The position numbers were made by a program, and so were the translations under genes. A DNA stretch of 64,000 nucleotides from Bartonella apihabitans (GTDB lineage: Bacteria; Pseudomonadota; Alphaproteobacteria; Rhizobiales; Rhizobiaceae), in the NCBI RefSeq assembly GCF_030758755.1, contig NZ_CP132387.1, positions 1,116,001-1,180,000 on the forward strand, written 5' to 3'. How positions within the stretch are numbered: the first letter of the stretch is position 1; each line of letters starts with the position of its first letter. The notes beneath the pieces were generated by a model. It was not told the DNA's origin, did not search any database, and saw nothing but the letters and a program-made list of their open reading frames with translations. Below are positions 18,906-29,272 of this stretch, piece after piece.

Positions 18906-21113
18906 ATGAGCGTGAAGAACGACATTGCCATTACACCCGAACTCATTGCTGCACACGGATTGAAGCCCGACGAATATGCACGTATTCTCGAGCTTGTCGG
19001 TCGTGAGCCAACGTTCACGGAACTCGGAATCTTTTCGGCAATGTGGAACGAACATTGCTCATATAAATCATCGAAGAAATGGCTCAGAACTCTCCCGACA
19101 AAAGGCGATTGCGTTATTCAGGGGCCTGGTGAAAATGCCGGCGTTGTAGACATCGGTGATGGCGAATGCGTTGTCTTTAAAATGGAAAGCCATAACCACC
19201 CTTCCTATATCGAGCCATATCAGGGCGCTGCCACCGGTGTTGGTGGAATTTTGCGTGATGTGTTCACAATGGGAGCAAGACCGGTTGCAGCTATGAATGC
19301 GCTTCGTTTTGGTTCACCGGATCATCCACGGACAAGACATCTCGTCTCCGGCGTGGTTTCCGGCGTAGGCGGATACGGAAACGCGTTCGGCGTACCAACC
19401 GTTGGCGGCGAAGTGAATTTTGACAAGAGCTATAATGGTAATATTCTCGTCAATGCATTTGCAGCCGGAATCGCTAAAACCAATGCACTTTTTTATTCCA
19501 AAGCTGAAGGTGTCGGACTTCCTGTCGTTTATCTCGGTGCCAAAACCGGTCGTGACGGTGTCGGCGGTGCTACCATGGCTTCCGCCGAATTTGACGAGAC
19601 AATTGGTGAAAAACGTCCTACAGTTCAGGTAGGCGACCCCTTTACCGAAAAATGTCTGTTGGAAGCATGCCTGGAGCTCATGGCTTCCGGCGCTGTTATA
19701 GCGATTCAGGATATGGGAGCAGCCGGTCTTACTTGCTCAGCAGTTGAAATGGGGGCAAAAGGCGATCTTGGTATCGAACTTGATCTTGATCGTGTACCGG
19801 TTCGTGAAATCAATATGTCAGCTTACGAAATGATGCTTTCCGAAAGTCAGGAACGCATGCTGATGATCTTGAAGCCGGAACTCGAAAAGGAAGCGGCTGC
19901 AATCTTCAAAAAATGGGGTCTTGATTTTGCTATCGTCGGAAAAACGACTGATGATTTGCGGTTTCGCGTTCTTCATCACGGTGAAGAAGTCGCTAATCTC
20001 CCCATTAAAAAATTGGGTGATGAAGCACCGGAATATGATCGACCATGGGTAAAACCTGCAGAGGCTGAAAAAATAGATATCGCCAACATCCGACAGGTAA
20101 ATCTGGAGGATGCATTATTGAAACTTCTTGGTTCCGCTGACCAGAGTTCGAAGCGTTGGGTCTATGAGCAATATGACACCCTTATTCAGGGAAATAGTCT
20201 TGTGCGTCCGGGTGGCGATGCCGGTGTGATACGTGTCGAGGGGAATGCCCATAAGGCACTTGCTTTTTCTTCCGATGTTACACCGAGATACTGTCAGGCT
20301 GATCCATTCGAGGGCGGTAAACAAGCTGTTGCCGAATGTTGGCGTAATCTCTGTGCAACGGGTGCCAAACCGCTTGCCTGCAGCGATAATTTGAATTTCG
20401 GCAACCCCGAGAAACCCGAAATTATGGGTCAGCTTGTCTATGCAATCAAAGGTATTGGTGAAGCATGTAAAAAGCTTGATTTTCCGATCGTATCCGGAAA
20501 TGTTTCGCTTTATAATGAAACCAATGGTGAAGGTATTTTGCCTACTCCCACAATGGCGGGTGTCGGTCTGATCGACAATTGGCATAAGATGGCAAAAATT
20601 GACGGAATGAAAGATGAAGATCTTATCATTCTCGTCGGTGATTGTGGCTCCCATTTGGGACAATCAGTTTATTTACGCGATATTTTGGGCAAGGCAGAAG
20701 GTACCCCTCCCCACGTTGATCTTGACAAAGAAAAGAAAAATGGTTGTTTCGTCAGAAAATTGATAGAAGCAGGAATGATCACCGCTTGTCACGACCTTTC
20801 TGATGGCGGTTTGGCAATTGCTCTGGCGGAAATGGTTATAAAATCGCATCATGGTATAAGCGCAAAATTAACCGGAAAGACGCCGGCTCATGCAGAACTC
20901 TTTGGGGAAGATCAGGCGCGTTACCTGATATCTGTGAAAGCTGATCAATATGCTGCTGTTGAAGAGCAAGCCAAAAAAGCCGGCGTAAAACTTACCAATC
21001 TCGGTAAAGTGACCGGCCAAGATCTGGTCGTTGAAGGACACATCAAACTTTCTGCCAAACAACTTGAAAATGCCTATGAAAGCTGGTTTCCAGACTTTAT
21101 GGAAAATAAATAA
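18906..21113 (+). CDS. purL: FGAM synthase subunit PurL (small type)
   Basis: 735 residues, the short form that works with PurS and PurQ. The start [19 protein letters not shown] follows GGAG. Hallmarks are [54 protein letters not shown], and the second half [11 protein letters not shown] and [16 protein letters not shown]. Intact. It converts FGAR to FGAM, the substrate of PurM encoded at the window start. Confidence 0.97.
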   Translation: MSVKNDIAITPELIAAHGLKPDEYARILELVGREPTFTELGIFSAMWNEHCSYKSSKKWLRTLPTKGDCVIQGPGENAGVVDIGDGECVVFKMESHNHPSYIEPYQGAATGVGGILRDVFTMGARPVAAMNALRFGSPDHPRTRHLVSGVVSGVGGYGNAFGVPTVGGEVNFDKSYNGNILVNAFAAGIAKTNALFYSKAEGVGLPVVYLGAKTGRDGVGGATMASAEFDETIGEKRPTVQVGDPFTEKCLLEACLELMASGAVIAIQDMGAAGLTCSAVEMGAKGDLGIELDLDRVPVREINMSAYEMMLSESQERMLMILKPELEKEAAAIFKKWGLDFAIVGKTTDDLRFRVLHHGEEVANLPIKKLGDEAPEYDRPWVKPAEAEKIDIANIRQVNLEDALLKLLGSADQSSKRWVYEQYDTLIQGNSLVRPGGDAGVIRVEGNAHKALAFSSDVTPRYCQADPFEGGKQAVAECWRNLCATGAKPLACSDNLNFGNPEKPEIMGQLVYAIKGIGEACKKLDFPIVSGNVSLYNETNGEGILPTPTMAGVGLIDNWHKMAKIDGMKDEDLIILVGDCGSHLGQSVYLRDILGKAEGTPPHVDLDKEKKNGCFVRKLIEAGMITACHDLSDGGLAIALAEMVIKSHHGISAKLTGKTPAHAELFGEDQARYLISVKADQYAAVEEQAKKAGVKLTNLGKVTGQDLVVEGHIKLSAKQLENAYESWFPDFMENK

Positions 21114-21176
21114 CAAACCGTCGATTAGCTATTCAGCTTATGCTATTCTGACCGAATAAAATATAGGAGATGCATT

Positions 21177-21410
21177 ATGGCAATGGACGCACATGAGATT
21201 GAGAAACTCATTCGTGATGGCATTCCCGATGCCAAAGTGACAATCCGCGATTTGGCCGGTGACGGTGAACATTATGCAGCCGAAGTCGTTGCCGAAAGCT
21301 TTCGCGGCAAGAACCGTGTACAGCAACATCAAATGGTTTACAACGCTTTGAAAGGCAATATGGGTGGTGTGCTTCATGCACTTGCCCTACAAACCAGTGT
21401 ACCGGATTGA
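21177..21410 (+). CDS. BolA-family protein
   Basis: 77 residues of the BolA fold. The conserved helix-turn region is SFRGKNRVQQHQMVYNAL, and the C-terminal His is in GVLHALAL. BolA proteins form [2Fe-2S]-bridged dimers with monothiol glutaredoxins, and the next gene encodes one, which is the usual pairing. A GGAG lies seven bases before the ATG. Confidence 0.92.
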   Translation: MAMDAHEIEKLIRDGIPDAKVTIRDLAGDGEHYAAEVVAESFRGKNRVQQHQMVYNALKGNMGGVLHALALQTSVPD

Positions 21411-21511
21411 CGCGGACTTTATTGCGAAAGGGCTTGTTTCATTCCCTTTTTAACCATACATATAACTCGATTTTTCGATAGCCTTAAGTGGCTTAAACGG
21501 AAGGAAAAGAA

Positions 21512-21844
21512 ATGACCGCTGCCCGCGATTTTATTGATAACGAAGTCAAATCCAATGACATTGTACTGTTTATGAAAGGCACTCCCGGTTTTCCCCAGTG
21601 CGGCTTTTCTGGACAAGTGGTGCAAATTCTGGATTATCTCGGACTTGACTATAAAGGCGTCAATGTATTGACTTCGGACGAATTACGTCAAGCAATTAAA
21701 GACTATTCCAATTGGCCAACCATCCCGCAACTTTATGTAAAGGGAGAATTCGTTGGTGGGTGTGATATCATCCGTGAAATGTTCCAGAACGGTGAATTGC
21801 AGAATTTGCTTGAAGAGAAAGGCATAGCTGTTAAAACTGCGTGA
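21512..21844 (+). CDS. grxD: Monothiol glutaredoxin (Grx4/GrxD type)
   Basis: 110 residues with the CGFS active site in [16 protein letters not shown] (about residues 24-39), the [17 protein letters not shown] region (here preceded by NWP), and a C-terminal helix. It binds or delivers [2Fe-2S] clusters with its BolA partner upstream. Intact with a strong GGAAGGAAAAG ribosome binding site. Confidence 0.95.
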   Translation: MTAARDFIDNEVKSNDIVLFMKGTPGFPQCGFSGQVVQILDYLGLDYKGVNVLTSDELRQAIKDYSNWPTIPQLYVKGEFVGGCDIIREMFQNGELQNLLEEKGIAVKTA

Positions 21845-21917
21845 AATCATATTAGGACTATTGCCATTTTAATCATTGTGCCGGTCTTATGATCGGCACT
21901 TTTGTTATAGGGATCCC

Positions 21918-23186
21918 ATGTCACATAATTCGAGCGAACAACAGCACATAGATGCGGTAAAGGCAAATCTTGGCTATAAAGAATTTATAGTCATGATCGC
22001 AACACTTATGGCGACCAATGCAATTGCAATTGACATCATGTTGCCGGCAATGACTGACATGTCCCATAGTCTCCGTATGTCGGGGGAAAATGACCAACAT
22101 TATATTATTTTTTCTTATCTTATCGGCTTCGGATTATCGCAATTGATATTCGGCCGATAAGCGACCGTTTCGGACGACGTAAGCCTATTATAGCCGGTTT
22201 GATATTTTATTCACTTTCGTCTGCAGCCTGTGCCTTTGCTCCAAGTTTTGCATGGTTATTGATATTGCGGGCTATCCAGGGAATCGGAGCGGCGGCAACC
22301 CGCGTTCTCACAGTTTCCGTTGTTCGTGATATATATGGCGGCCGCCAAATGGCTGAAGTTATGTCCATTGTCATGATGGTCTTCATGATCGTTCCGGTTG
22401 TCGCACCGGCAATCGGTCAAGCAATTATGGTTTTCGGTCATTGGCAATTTATCTTTCTCTTTATGGCCTTGGCGGGTATTCTTATTGCTTTCTGGGTTTA
22501 TTTCCGCTTGCCCGAAACCTTGTATGAGGAACGTCCTCTGACCTTTTCGTCTGTTGGAGAAAGCCTTTTGATGGTCCGTCTCAAATCGGATTTCGCTTTG
22601 CTATACTTTGGCATTTTCGATGGTGCTCGGAGGGCTATTTTGCACCCTTAACACCTCGCAACAGATTTATGATGGAATTTATCATCTTGGTCCTTGGTTT
22701 CCGGCGGCTTTCGCTCTTGTTGCCGCCTTTCAGGCGCTTTCCTCTTTTCTGAATTCGCTATTTGTCGGCCGCTTCGGAATGCGAAAAATTTCCCATTCGC
22801 TGTTGTTGATTTTTTGTTTTGCATCATTGATCTGGTTTATCGGCTCGATCTCTGCAGGAGGCTCCACTCCATTCATATATTTCATGATCCTGCTTATCAT
22901 CATCATGTTTTCCTATGGTGGGTTAGGCGCCAACTTCAACTCGCTTGCCATGGAACCTCTTGGAAAGGTCGCAGGAACTGCTTCCTCGGTATTCGGCTTT
23001 CTACAAACGATTATCGGTGCCGGACTGGGATTTGTTATTGCGCAAAAATTTGATGGTACGACAATTCCGATCGCAGGTGGATTTTTTCTGCTTTCGTGTG
23101 GCGCAATCATATTGATACTGATCGCAGAAAAAGGCCGTTTATTCAGCCATAAACGCGCGACACAAATGTCGGTTATTGATAAATAA
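21918..23186 (+). CDS. Bcr/CflA-family multidrug MFS transporter (two frameshifts)
   Basis: Drug:proton antiporter of the major facilitator superfamily, about 423 residues when repaired. The ATG at 21918 opens MSHNSSEQQHI and the first helix. At 22158-22164 QLIFG is followed by a one-base loss (GGCCGATAA; one more C restores GPISDRFGRRKP, the conserved loop between helices 2 and 3). A second shift lies at 22595-22605, after SDFAL, where YTLAFSMVLGGLFCTLN resumes; two bases are missing or one is extra. The C-terminal half (WFPAAFALVAAFQAL, RFGMRKISH) is normal. The gene ends inside a 12-bp inverted repeat shared with the convergent LysR gene. Confidence 0.82.
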
Positions 23187-23217
23187 TACCCACATCGGTC
23201 ACGTTACCGACATTTGT
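23162..23217. repeat. 12-bp inverted repeat spanning the ends of two convergent genes
   Basis: Left arm ACAAATGTCGGT (23162-23173) lies in the last codons of the MFS gene. The perfect complement ACCGACATTTGT (23206-23217) is the end of the LysR gene. The 32-base loop holds the MFS stop. It may be a shared bidirectional terminator built from coding sequence. The right arm also sits in a small palindrome, CCGACATTTGTCGG. Confidence 0.6.
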
Positions 23218-24109
23218 CGGAACGGTTGTGATATCTGTCGCGTATAAAATTATACAAAGATTGAGCGGCGGGTGAAAGTGTTTCGCTCTTACGTTTTATC
23301 AGGCATATCCGTCGTTTAACAATTGGATCTATAATCGGTATTTCTCTCAAATCGGGATGAATATTTTTTCCGCCGTTTTCCGGTAAAATAGCGATGCCAA
23401 CCCGTTCTCGGCAAAGAGCCAAAGCGGTTGGCGAGCTTTCAACCACAAAATGCGATTTTATGCCGACACCTGCCTTTATCAATTGCGCTTCGATAAGATG
23501 TCTGTTGCCGCTTTTCCCCCCCAATATAATTAATTCCTTAACAGGAATGTTATGCCAAGCAATATTTTCCAACTTGGCCATTGGATGCAAATAATGGCAC
23601 ACCACCGAAAAAGGACTATCTAGAATACAATCTTCTTCCAACTCGTCATGTTCGCACTGTTGTATGTGAATGCCAAAGTCAGCTTCGCCTTTAATAACAA
23701 TTTCTGTAACTGTCGCGCCTGATCTTTCCATCAATGTTATCCGGTTGTTGGGAAAGTCGCGTTGATAATCGAGCAATAGCGTCGGCAATGTTGTTACCGC
23801 AACAGACTGAAGTGTTGCCAGTCTTACGTCACCTACAAAGCGCAGTGCTTTGTGTCTTAACTGTTCAATCCAGCTGTTCAAGTCATATAATATCCGTTCT
23901 GCCGTAGGCAGAAACTCGCGACCGACAGAAGTAAGTTTTGTCGATCTTGTCGTTCGGTCTAACAAACGCAGCCCCAAAAATTCTTCTAATTTTTGTATAC
24001 GCCGTGTCAGTGCTGTCTGGGTAATGTGCATTTTATCGGCGGCACGCTGGAAATTACCCAGTTTGGCAATAGTCACAAAAGCGTCAATTCCATCCGTTGG
24101 CAGCTTCAT
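23204..24109 (-). CDS. LysR-family transcriptional regulator
   Basis: 301 residues. The N-terminal winged helix has FVTIAKLGNFQRAADKMHIT and QTALTRRIQKLEEFLGLRLL, ending with TRSTKLTSVGREFLP. The effector domain follows, with IHIQQCEHDELEEDCILDS and REIPIIDPIVKRRICLIKR. It is divergent from the 2-hydroxycarboxylate transporter gene, and an operator-like inverted repeat lies between them, so it probably controls the transporter-lyase-CoA-transferase operon in response to a hydroxycarboxylate. The regulatory link is inferred from position. Confidence 0.93.
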   Translation of the reverse strand: MKLPTDGIDAFVTIAKLGNFQRAADKMHITQTALTRRIQKLEEFLGLRLLDRTTRSTKLTSVGREFLPTAERILYDLNSWIEQLRHKALRFVGDVRLATLQSVAVTTLPTLLLDYQRDFPNNRITLMERSGATVTEIVIKGEADFGIHIQQCEHDELEEDCILDSPFSVVCHYLHPMAKLENIAWHNIPVKELIILGGKSGNRHLIEAQLIKAGVGIKSHFVVESSPTALALCRERVGIAILPENGGKNIHPDLREIPIIDPIVKRRICLIKRKSETLSPAAQSLYNFIRDRYHNRSDKCR

Positions 24110-24180
24110 GATTTTTTTTCATCATTTAATTCCATTATTGCATTTTACAACATTTAAAGAATTTGGATAGTCTCATTTAC

Positions 24181-24201
24181 GACCAAAACTTATTTTTGGT
24201 C
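24181..24201. promoter_or_regulatory. Operator-like inverted repeat in the LysR/transporter intergenic region
   Basis: Perfect 8-base arms GACCAAAA and TTTTGGTC separated by five bases, ending 34 bp before the transporter ATG. Size and position suit a LysR-type binding site. Its half-sites do not fit the loose T-N11-A rule exactly. No other long repeat is present in the 126-bp divergent region. Confidence 0.6.
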
Positions 24202-24235
24202 AAAATATGGGTGGATTTAACATTGGGAGGGTTTC

Positions 24236-25561
24236 ATGGAAGGATTTAAAGAAAGCTCTTATTGGACAAGAGCAATGAACATACGTGTCGGTATCATTCC
24301 GCTACCTGCTTATATCTTGTTGGGCATTCTGATAGTCGGTCTTGTTATCAATGGAAAGCTGAAACCTGAGATTACAATTATGATCGGTGTACTGGCTTTC
24401 GGCGGGTTTACCTGTGCCGAATTGGGGAAGCGGATACCAATTCTAAATAAAATCGGTGGTTCATCTCTGGTCAACGTGTTTTTGCCTTCATATCTGGTTG
24501 CAATCAATTTTTTCCCTGTCGAATTTGTCGAACCGGTCACAAAATTTACAAAATCGAGCAACTTTATTTATCTGTTTATAACAGCCGTTGTTGTCGGATC
24601 TATTTTGAGTATGGACAGACGGGTACTGCTTCACGGTTTCATCAAGATTTTTATTCCGCTCGTCTCCGGTTCAATTATTGCCCTTTTTGTCGGTAGTGGA
24701 TTGGGCTGGCTGCTCGGAAAGGGTTTTCTTCATAGCCTGTTCTATATCGTCTTACCTGTTATGGCAGGTGGTGTTGGTGAAGGAGCCATTCCGTTAGCCG
24801 TAGGTTACGCCGATGCTTTGGGTGTCGAACAAGGTATCATGCTCGGACAGATTTTGCCCGTCGTGTTTCTCGGTAATCTTGTTGCGATCATCTGCGCGGG
24901 CATATTGAACACGCTCGGTCGCAAAAAACCGCATTTAACCGGTAATGGTCGGCTACAACCTTCTGTGGATGAAACAACAGACGAAATCAGTGCTCGCCAG
25001 CGTTTTCATTCGGATGTTTCTTCCATTGATGTTTCAACTGTTGCTGCTGCCGGCGTCTTGGGAGCGGCTATCTATATGTTGGGGGTCGTCCTCCATATGC
25101 TTTTCGGGTTGCCAGCTCCTGTTGTCATGCTGTTCCTCGTCGTAATCGCCAAGCTTTTGAAAATGGTTCCGTCTAAACTTGAAGAAGGAGCAAGAGTGGT
25201 ATTTCGCTTTTTCGTTGTTGGTGTCACATACCCATTATTGTTTTCTACCGCTATCGCCATGACCCCTTGGGACCGTTTGGTGAGCGCCATCCATCCGGCA
25301 AATCTGGTAATTATTGCTGGTACTGTCATCAGTCTCGTCGCCACAGGTTATTATGTTGGTAAATGGATCCGGATGTATCCGATTGATACGGCAATTGTAA
25401 ATTCCTGTCATAGCGGGCTTGGTGGCACCGGTGACATTATGATTTTAACAGCAGCCGAGAGAATGGAACTTATGCCATTTGCTCAAATCGCCACACGCAT
25501 TGGCGGAGCCATTACCGTTACATTGGCAATCATAGCGATGATACACGGCCAAATTATATGA
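24236..25561 (+). CDS. 2-hydroxycarboxylate transporter (CitS/MaeN/CitP family)
   Basis: 441-residue membrane protein with about eleven hydrophobic segments. The family's two re-entrant-loop signatures are visible: VMAGGVGEGAIPLAVGYA (about residues 178-195) and, in the C-terminal half, NSCHSGLGGTGDIMILTAAE. The 2HCT family carries citrate, malate, citramalate or lactate, with Na+ or H+ or by exchange. The start MEGFKESSYWT follows GGGAGGG. The stop is three bases before the CitE-like frame's first in-frame ATG, so the genes are one operon. The exact substrate cannot be read from sequence; see the cluster finding. Confidence 0.93.
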   Translation: MEGFKESSYWTRAMNIRVGIIPLPAYILLGILIVGLVINGKLKPEITIMIGVLAFGGFTCAELGKRIPILNKIGGSSLVNVFLPSYLVAINFFPVEFVEPVTKFTKSSNFIYLFITAVVVGSILSMDRRVLLHGFIKIFIPLVSGSIIALFVGSGLGWLLGKGFLHSLFYIVLPVMAGGVGEGAIPLAVGYADALGVEQGIMLGQILPVVFLGNLVAIICAGILNTLGRKKPHLTGNGRLQPSVDETTDEISARQRFHSDVSSIDVSTVAAAGVLGAAIYMLGVVLHMLFGLPAPVVMLFLVVIAKLLKMVPSKLEEGARVVFRFFVVGVTYPLLFSTAIAMTPWDRLVSAIHPANLVIIAGTVISLVATGYYVGKWIRMYPIDTAIVNSCHSGLGGTGDIMILTAAERMELMPFAQIATRIGGAITVTLAIIAMIHGQII

Positions 25562-25579
25562 ATTATGGGAGCCATTAAG

Positions 25580-26446
25580 ATGAATAATAGTAAAGCCAGT
25601 TTTTTAATTCGTAGCAAACTGTTTGTTCCGGCAACACGTCAGGATTTTTACGAGAAAGCCTTAAACTCTCAGGCAGATGCGATTTGCTTCGATTTTGAAG
25701 CTTCTGTTGTTACTGCACAAAAACCTCTCGCACGATTGACTCTGAGCAAATTTCTCGCCACCGATTTTAAAACGTCTAAAACCCTTATGGTGCGGGTTAA
25801 TCCCGTTTCCAGCGAAAATTTTATGCTCGACTTCAAAGTCGCCTTACATCCCAAAATCAGCATTATTAACCTGCCTCTTGTAAACAATGTACACGAGGTA
25901 AAAAAAGCTGCCCAACTTGTTAAAGACAATGCGCCCAATATCCGCCTGTTAATCAATATCGAGACGGCGCAAGCGTTGAGGCTTGCCGCCGATTTGGCCA
26001 CTTCCGATGATTTGGTCTGTGGGCTACAGTTGGGATATGCGGACCTGTTCAAATCGTGCCGCATTAATCGTCGTCAATTAGATGCATTATCTTATATCCG
26101 CTTGCAAACCAGATTGGCTGCATCAGAAGCTAATATTGAAGCCTATGATGGCGCATGGCCCTATATCAAGGACCTTGAGGGTTATCGGGCGGAATGCCAA
26201 CATGCCAGGGATCTTGGGTTTGCCGGAAAAAGCTGTATCCATCCAACACAAATAACAACTGCAAACGAAGTTTTTTTACCAACATCAGAAGAAATCGCAA
26301 GTGCAATGGCGATTATTGAAAAAGCAAAAGAAGCAGAAAAATCCGGCCTTGGGGCAAGTTCGGTCAATGGCCAGATGATTGACGAACCATTTATTCAAGC
26401 CGCCTATCAGACATTGGAATGGGCAAAACAAATTTCAGATAAATAA
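25580..26446 (+). CDS. CitE-like HpcH/HpaI-family acyl-CoA lyase
   Basis: 288 residues from the ATG at 25580 (GGGAG nine bases upstream; an in-frame ATG at 25565 is less likely). TIM-barrel lyase of the CitE/malyl-CoA/citramalyl-CoA group. RSKLFVPATR at the N-terminus, DAICFDFEASVV, LMVRVNPVSS, LLINIETAQALR (metal Glu) and LQLGYADLF (metal Asp) are present, as is GKSCIHPTQI near the end. There are no citrate lyase alpha or gamma genes nearby, so it is not part of classical citrate lyase. More likely it cleaves a free CoA thioester such as citramalyl-CoA or malyl-CoA. Confidence 0.85.
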   Translation: MNNSKASFLIRSKLFVPATRQDFYEKALNSQADAICFDFEASVVTAQKPLARLTLSKFLATDFKTSKTLMVRVNPVSSENFMLDFKVALHPKISIINLPLVNNVHEVKKAAQLVKDNAPNIRLLINIETAQALRLAADLATSDDLVCGLQLGYADLFKSCRINRRQLDALSYIRLQTRLAASEANIEAYDGAWPYIKDLEGYRAECQHARDLGFAGKSCIHPTQITTANEVFLPTSEEIASAMAIIEKAKEAEKSGLGASSVNGQMIDEPFIQAAYQTLEWAKQISDK

Positions 26447-26496
26447 CATTCCAAGCAAACGTTCTTATCAAATTATACAATTCAAAGGTAATTCAG

Positions 26497-27744
26497 ATGA
26501 CTAGTCTTCATCAAAAAGATTATAAAAAAATCGCTAAAGGTGTTCTCGACGATGTTCGCGTCATAGATTTATCCCGACTATTTGCCGGCAATGTTCTGAC
26601 ACAAACCTTGTCCGATTTTGGTGCTGACGTTATCAAGGTCGAACCGCCAACAGGTGATACGTTACGTAACTGGAAAACAGAAAATATTGAGACACACTGG
26701 AAAATATATTCGCGAAACAAAAAAAGCCTGTGTCTCAATTTACGCGATCGGCGAGCAATAGATATTGTTCTAAAGCTCATAGAAAACGCGCAAATACTGG
26801 TCGAAAGTTTTCGCCCCGGCGTACTTGAGAATATGGGACTTGCACCGGAAAATTTGCATAAGATCAATCCTGCACTGATCATTGTACGCATTTCCGGCTG
26901 GGGGCAAACCGGCCCCTATTCACAAAGGCCGGGCTTTGGCACACTGATTGAAGGTATTTCAGGGTTTGCATCAATGAACGGTTTCGAGGATCGCGAGCCG
27001 GTTCTGCCGCCGATGTACCTTGCTGATGGTATTGCCGGTCTTACCGGTGCAAGCGCAACATTGATTGCCTTACGCAATGTCGAACATAACCATGGCAAAG
27101 GCCAAGTAATAGATTTACCTTTGCTTGACCCGTTGTTCACCATATTGGGTCCGCACGCAGCCCATTACCAATTAACCGGCAAAGTCAAAAAGCGAACCGG
27201 TAGCCGCTCGTCAAATTCGGCACCACGCAATGTTTATCGTTGTAAAGACGGAAAATATGTCTGTCTGTCGGGTTCAGTACAAAAAATGGCAGAGCGCCTT
27301 TTCAACGCAATTGGCCGCCCTGACATGATAACATCTCCTAAATTCAGTACCAATGCGGCACGACTGAAAAATGTTGAAGAACTTGATAAAATCATTGGAG
27401 ATTTTATCGGCCAACATGACCTGAACGACAATCTTGCGTTTTTTGAAAAACACCAAATCACCGTCGGGCCGATTTATGACATATCGCAGATTGTCGAGGA
27501 CGAGCATTTTATTTCACGCGAAATTATTGCCGAATATCCCGATAAAGATATGAAGACAATTCCTATGCATGGAATCGCCGCACGTCTTACCGAAACACCG
27601 GGAAGCATCGCTACACCAGCACCAACACTTGGAGCAGATAATGAAGCTGTTCTTGCCACGATAGGAATTGATAAACAAGCTTACGAAACACTCGTGCAAG
27701 ACGGTATCGTCATTGTCGGCGATGGCAAAAAACTAGAGAAATAA
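26497..27744 (+). CDS. CaiB/BaiF-family (class III) CoA-transferase
   Basis: 415 residues. Family features are [21 protein letters not shown] (CoA site), [37 protein letters not shown], and the probable catalytic Asp177 in [12 protein letters not shown]. Class III enzymes move CoA between carboxylic acids (formyl/oxalate, succinyl/citramalate, succinyl/malate and others). It lies directly downstream of the CitE-like lyase on the same strand, which suggests it makes that lyase's CoA thioester substrate. It converges on ttcA with a short overlap of 3' ends. Confidence 0.9.
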   Translation: MTSLHQKDYKKIAKGVLDDVRVIDLSRLFAGNVLTQTLSDFGADVIKVEPPTGDTLRNWKTENIETHWKIYSRNKKSLCLNLRDRRAIDIVLKLIENAQILVESFRPGVLENMGLAPENLHKINPALIIVRISGWGQTGPYSQRPGFGTLIEGISGFASMNGFEDREPVLPPMYLADGIAGLTGASATLIALRNVEHNHGKGQVIDLPLLDPLFTILGPHAAHYQLTGKVKKRTGSRSSNSAPRNVYRCKDGKYVCLSGSVQKMAERLFNAIGRPDMITSPKFSTNAARLKNVEELDKIIGDFIGQHDLNDNLAFFEKHQITVGPIYDISQIVEDEHFISREIIAEYPDKDMKTIPMHGIAARLTETPGSIATPAPTLGADNEAVLATIGIDKQAYETLVQDGIVIVGDGKKLEK

Positions 27745-28573
27745 CTCGTTAAAATTAAAAAGCTTGTTATCCAATAAATGGCTCGGACGGACATTGGTTA
27801 AAGCACGTATCATCGTGTCTTTTCGCCCGGGCATTTTCTTTTCAATGTCGTTCAGCATATTTTTCATTGCATTGCGCTGAAGACCGTCCTGACTGCCGCA
27901 AAGATTGCATGGAATAATCGGGAATTGCATGGCTTCGGCAAATTTTGCAAGATCTTCTTCCGCTGCATAGACAAGCGGACGCAAAACCAGCATATCTCCT
28001 TCGTCATTCACCAGCTTACCCGGCATGGCAGCCAAACGTCCGCCATGAAAAAGATTTATGAAAAACGTTTCCAACACATCGTCGCGATGGTGCCCGACGA
28101 GCCAAAGCCGAGCAGCCCTCTTCGCGCGCTATGCGATAGAGATTGCCCCGTCTTAACCTTGAACAAAGCGAGCAATAAGTCTGGCTATTGTCCAATTTTT
28201 CAGTGACTATCGAATAAGTATCCTGATATTCAATCCTGAAGGGAATTCCATAGTGTTTTAAAAAGTCCGGTAATACATTTTTTGGAAATCCGGGTTGTCC
28301 CTGATCAAGATTGCAAGCCAAAAGATCAACCGGCAGCAGGCCACGCCATTTCAGATCAAGGAGAAGGGCAAGCAATCCATAAGAATCTTTGCCACCAGAC
28401 AAAGCAACGAGCCATTTCTGCCCCGGTTTAATCATCGAAAAATCGTCCAATGCTTGACGCATATGCCGCAACAAACGTTTTCTGAGCTTATTGAATTCAA
28501 CTGTTGAAGGAGCATCACGAAATAGCGGATGACAACCATCAACATTATCGTCGATATCATTCAGTGCGACCAT
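27733..28573 (-). CDS. ttcA: tRNA 2-thiocytidine biosynthesis protein TtcA (frameshifted)
   Basis: TtcA installs 2-thiocytidine at position 32 of some tRNAs using an iron-sulfur cluster. The start [10 protein letters not shown] at 28573 has AAGGA seven bases upstream. The PP-loop ALSGGKDS, the CSLC cysteine pair and a third cysteine in IPCNLCGSQ are all present. The frame breaks at 28095-28105, after EEGCSALA, and resumes at [19 protein letters not shown]. Two bases are missing or one is extra, restoring about 280 residues. No other lesion is visible. The gene is transcribed after rpsD, behind a strong terminator. Confidence 0.9.
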
Positions 28574-28607
28574 TTCACTTTCCTTCAAAAATGTCTTAAA
28601 ACGAAAA

Positions 28608-28629
28608 CAGGGAGCCGATAGGCTCCCTG
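28608..28629 (-). terminator. rpsD terminator
   Basis: Nine-base perfect stem CAGGGAGCC / GGCTCCCTG with a four-base loop, 26 bases after the rpsD stop. On the minus strand it is followed by TTTTCGTTTT: a textbook rho-independent terminator. Confidence 0.93.
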
Positions 28630-28654
28630 CGCAAACAGCAAATTCGTTTCACGG

Positions 28655-29272
28655 TTAACGTGAATAGAATTCGACAACCAGATTTGGTTCCATCTGGACA
28701 GCATATGGAACATCGGCAAAAGCCGGAATACGTGTGTAGGTTGCCTTCATCTTGGTGTGATCGGCTTCAATGTAATCGGGAACATCACGTTCCGGCAACT
28801 GGGTTGCTTCAAGAACGAGTGCCAATTGTTTCGACTTTTCGCGAACTTCAATTACATCACCGGGCTTGCAACGATAAGATTGAATATTGGTGCGACGACC
28901 ATTCACATTCACATGACCATGATTGATGAACTGACGTGCAGCAAAAATCGTCGGAACAAATTTGGCACGATAAACAATTGCGTCGAGGCGTGATTCGAGA
29001 AGACCGATCAAGTTTTCACCTGTGTCACCACGACGACGGCCAGCTTCTTCGTAAATGCGGTGGAATTGTTTTTCCGAAATATCACCATAGAAACCTTTCA
29101 GTTTCTGCTTGGCGCGCAATTGTGTGCCATAATCGGAAAGCTTGCCTTTACGGCGTTGACCATGTTGACCCGGACCATATTCACGACGGTTAACCGGAGA
29201 CTTCGGACGCCCCCAAATGTTTTCGCCCATACGGCGGTCAATTTTATATTTCGTAGTTTCGCGCTTGCTCAT
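28655..29272 (-). CDS. rpsD: 30S ribosomal protein S4
   Basis: 205 residues, full length. [20 protein letters not shown] start, [10 protein letters not shown], the S4 RNA-binding domain [17 protein letters not shown] and [19 protein letters not shown], ending LVVEFYSR. S4 starts small-subunit assembly by binding 16S rRNA. AAGGAAA lies close before the ATG. A single-gene unit with its own leader and terminator, as usual in Hyphomicrobiales. Confidence 0.98.
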   Translation of the reverse strand: MSKRETTKYKIDRRMGENIWGRPKSPVNRREYGPGQHGQRRKGKLSDYGTQLRAKQKLKGFYGDISEKQFHRIYEEAGRRRGDTGENLIGLLESRLDAIVYRAKFVPTIFAARQFINHGHVNVNGRRTNIQSYRCKPGDVIEVREKSKQLALVLEATQLPERDVPDYIEADHTKMKATYTRIPAFADVPYAVQMEPNLVVEFYSR

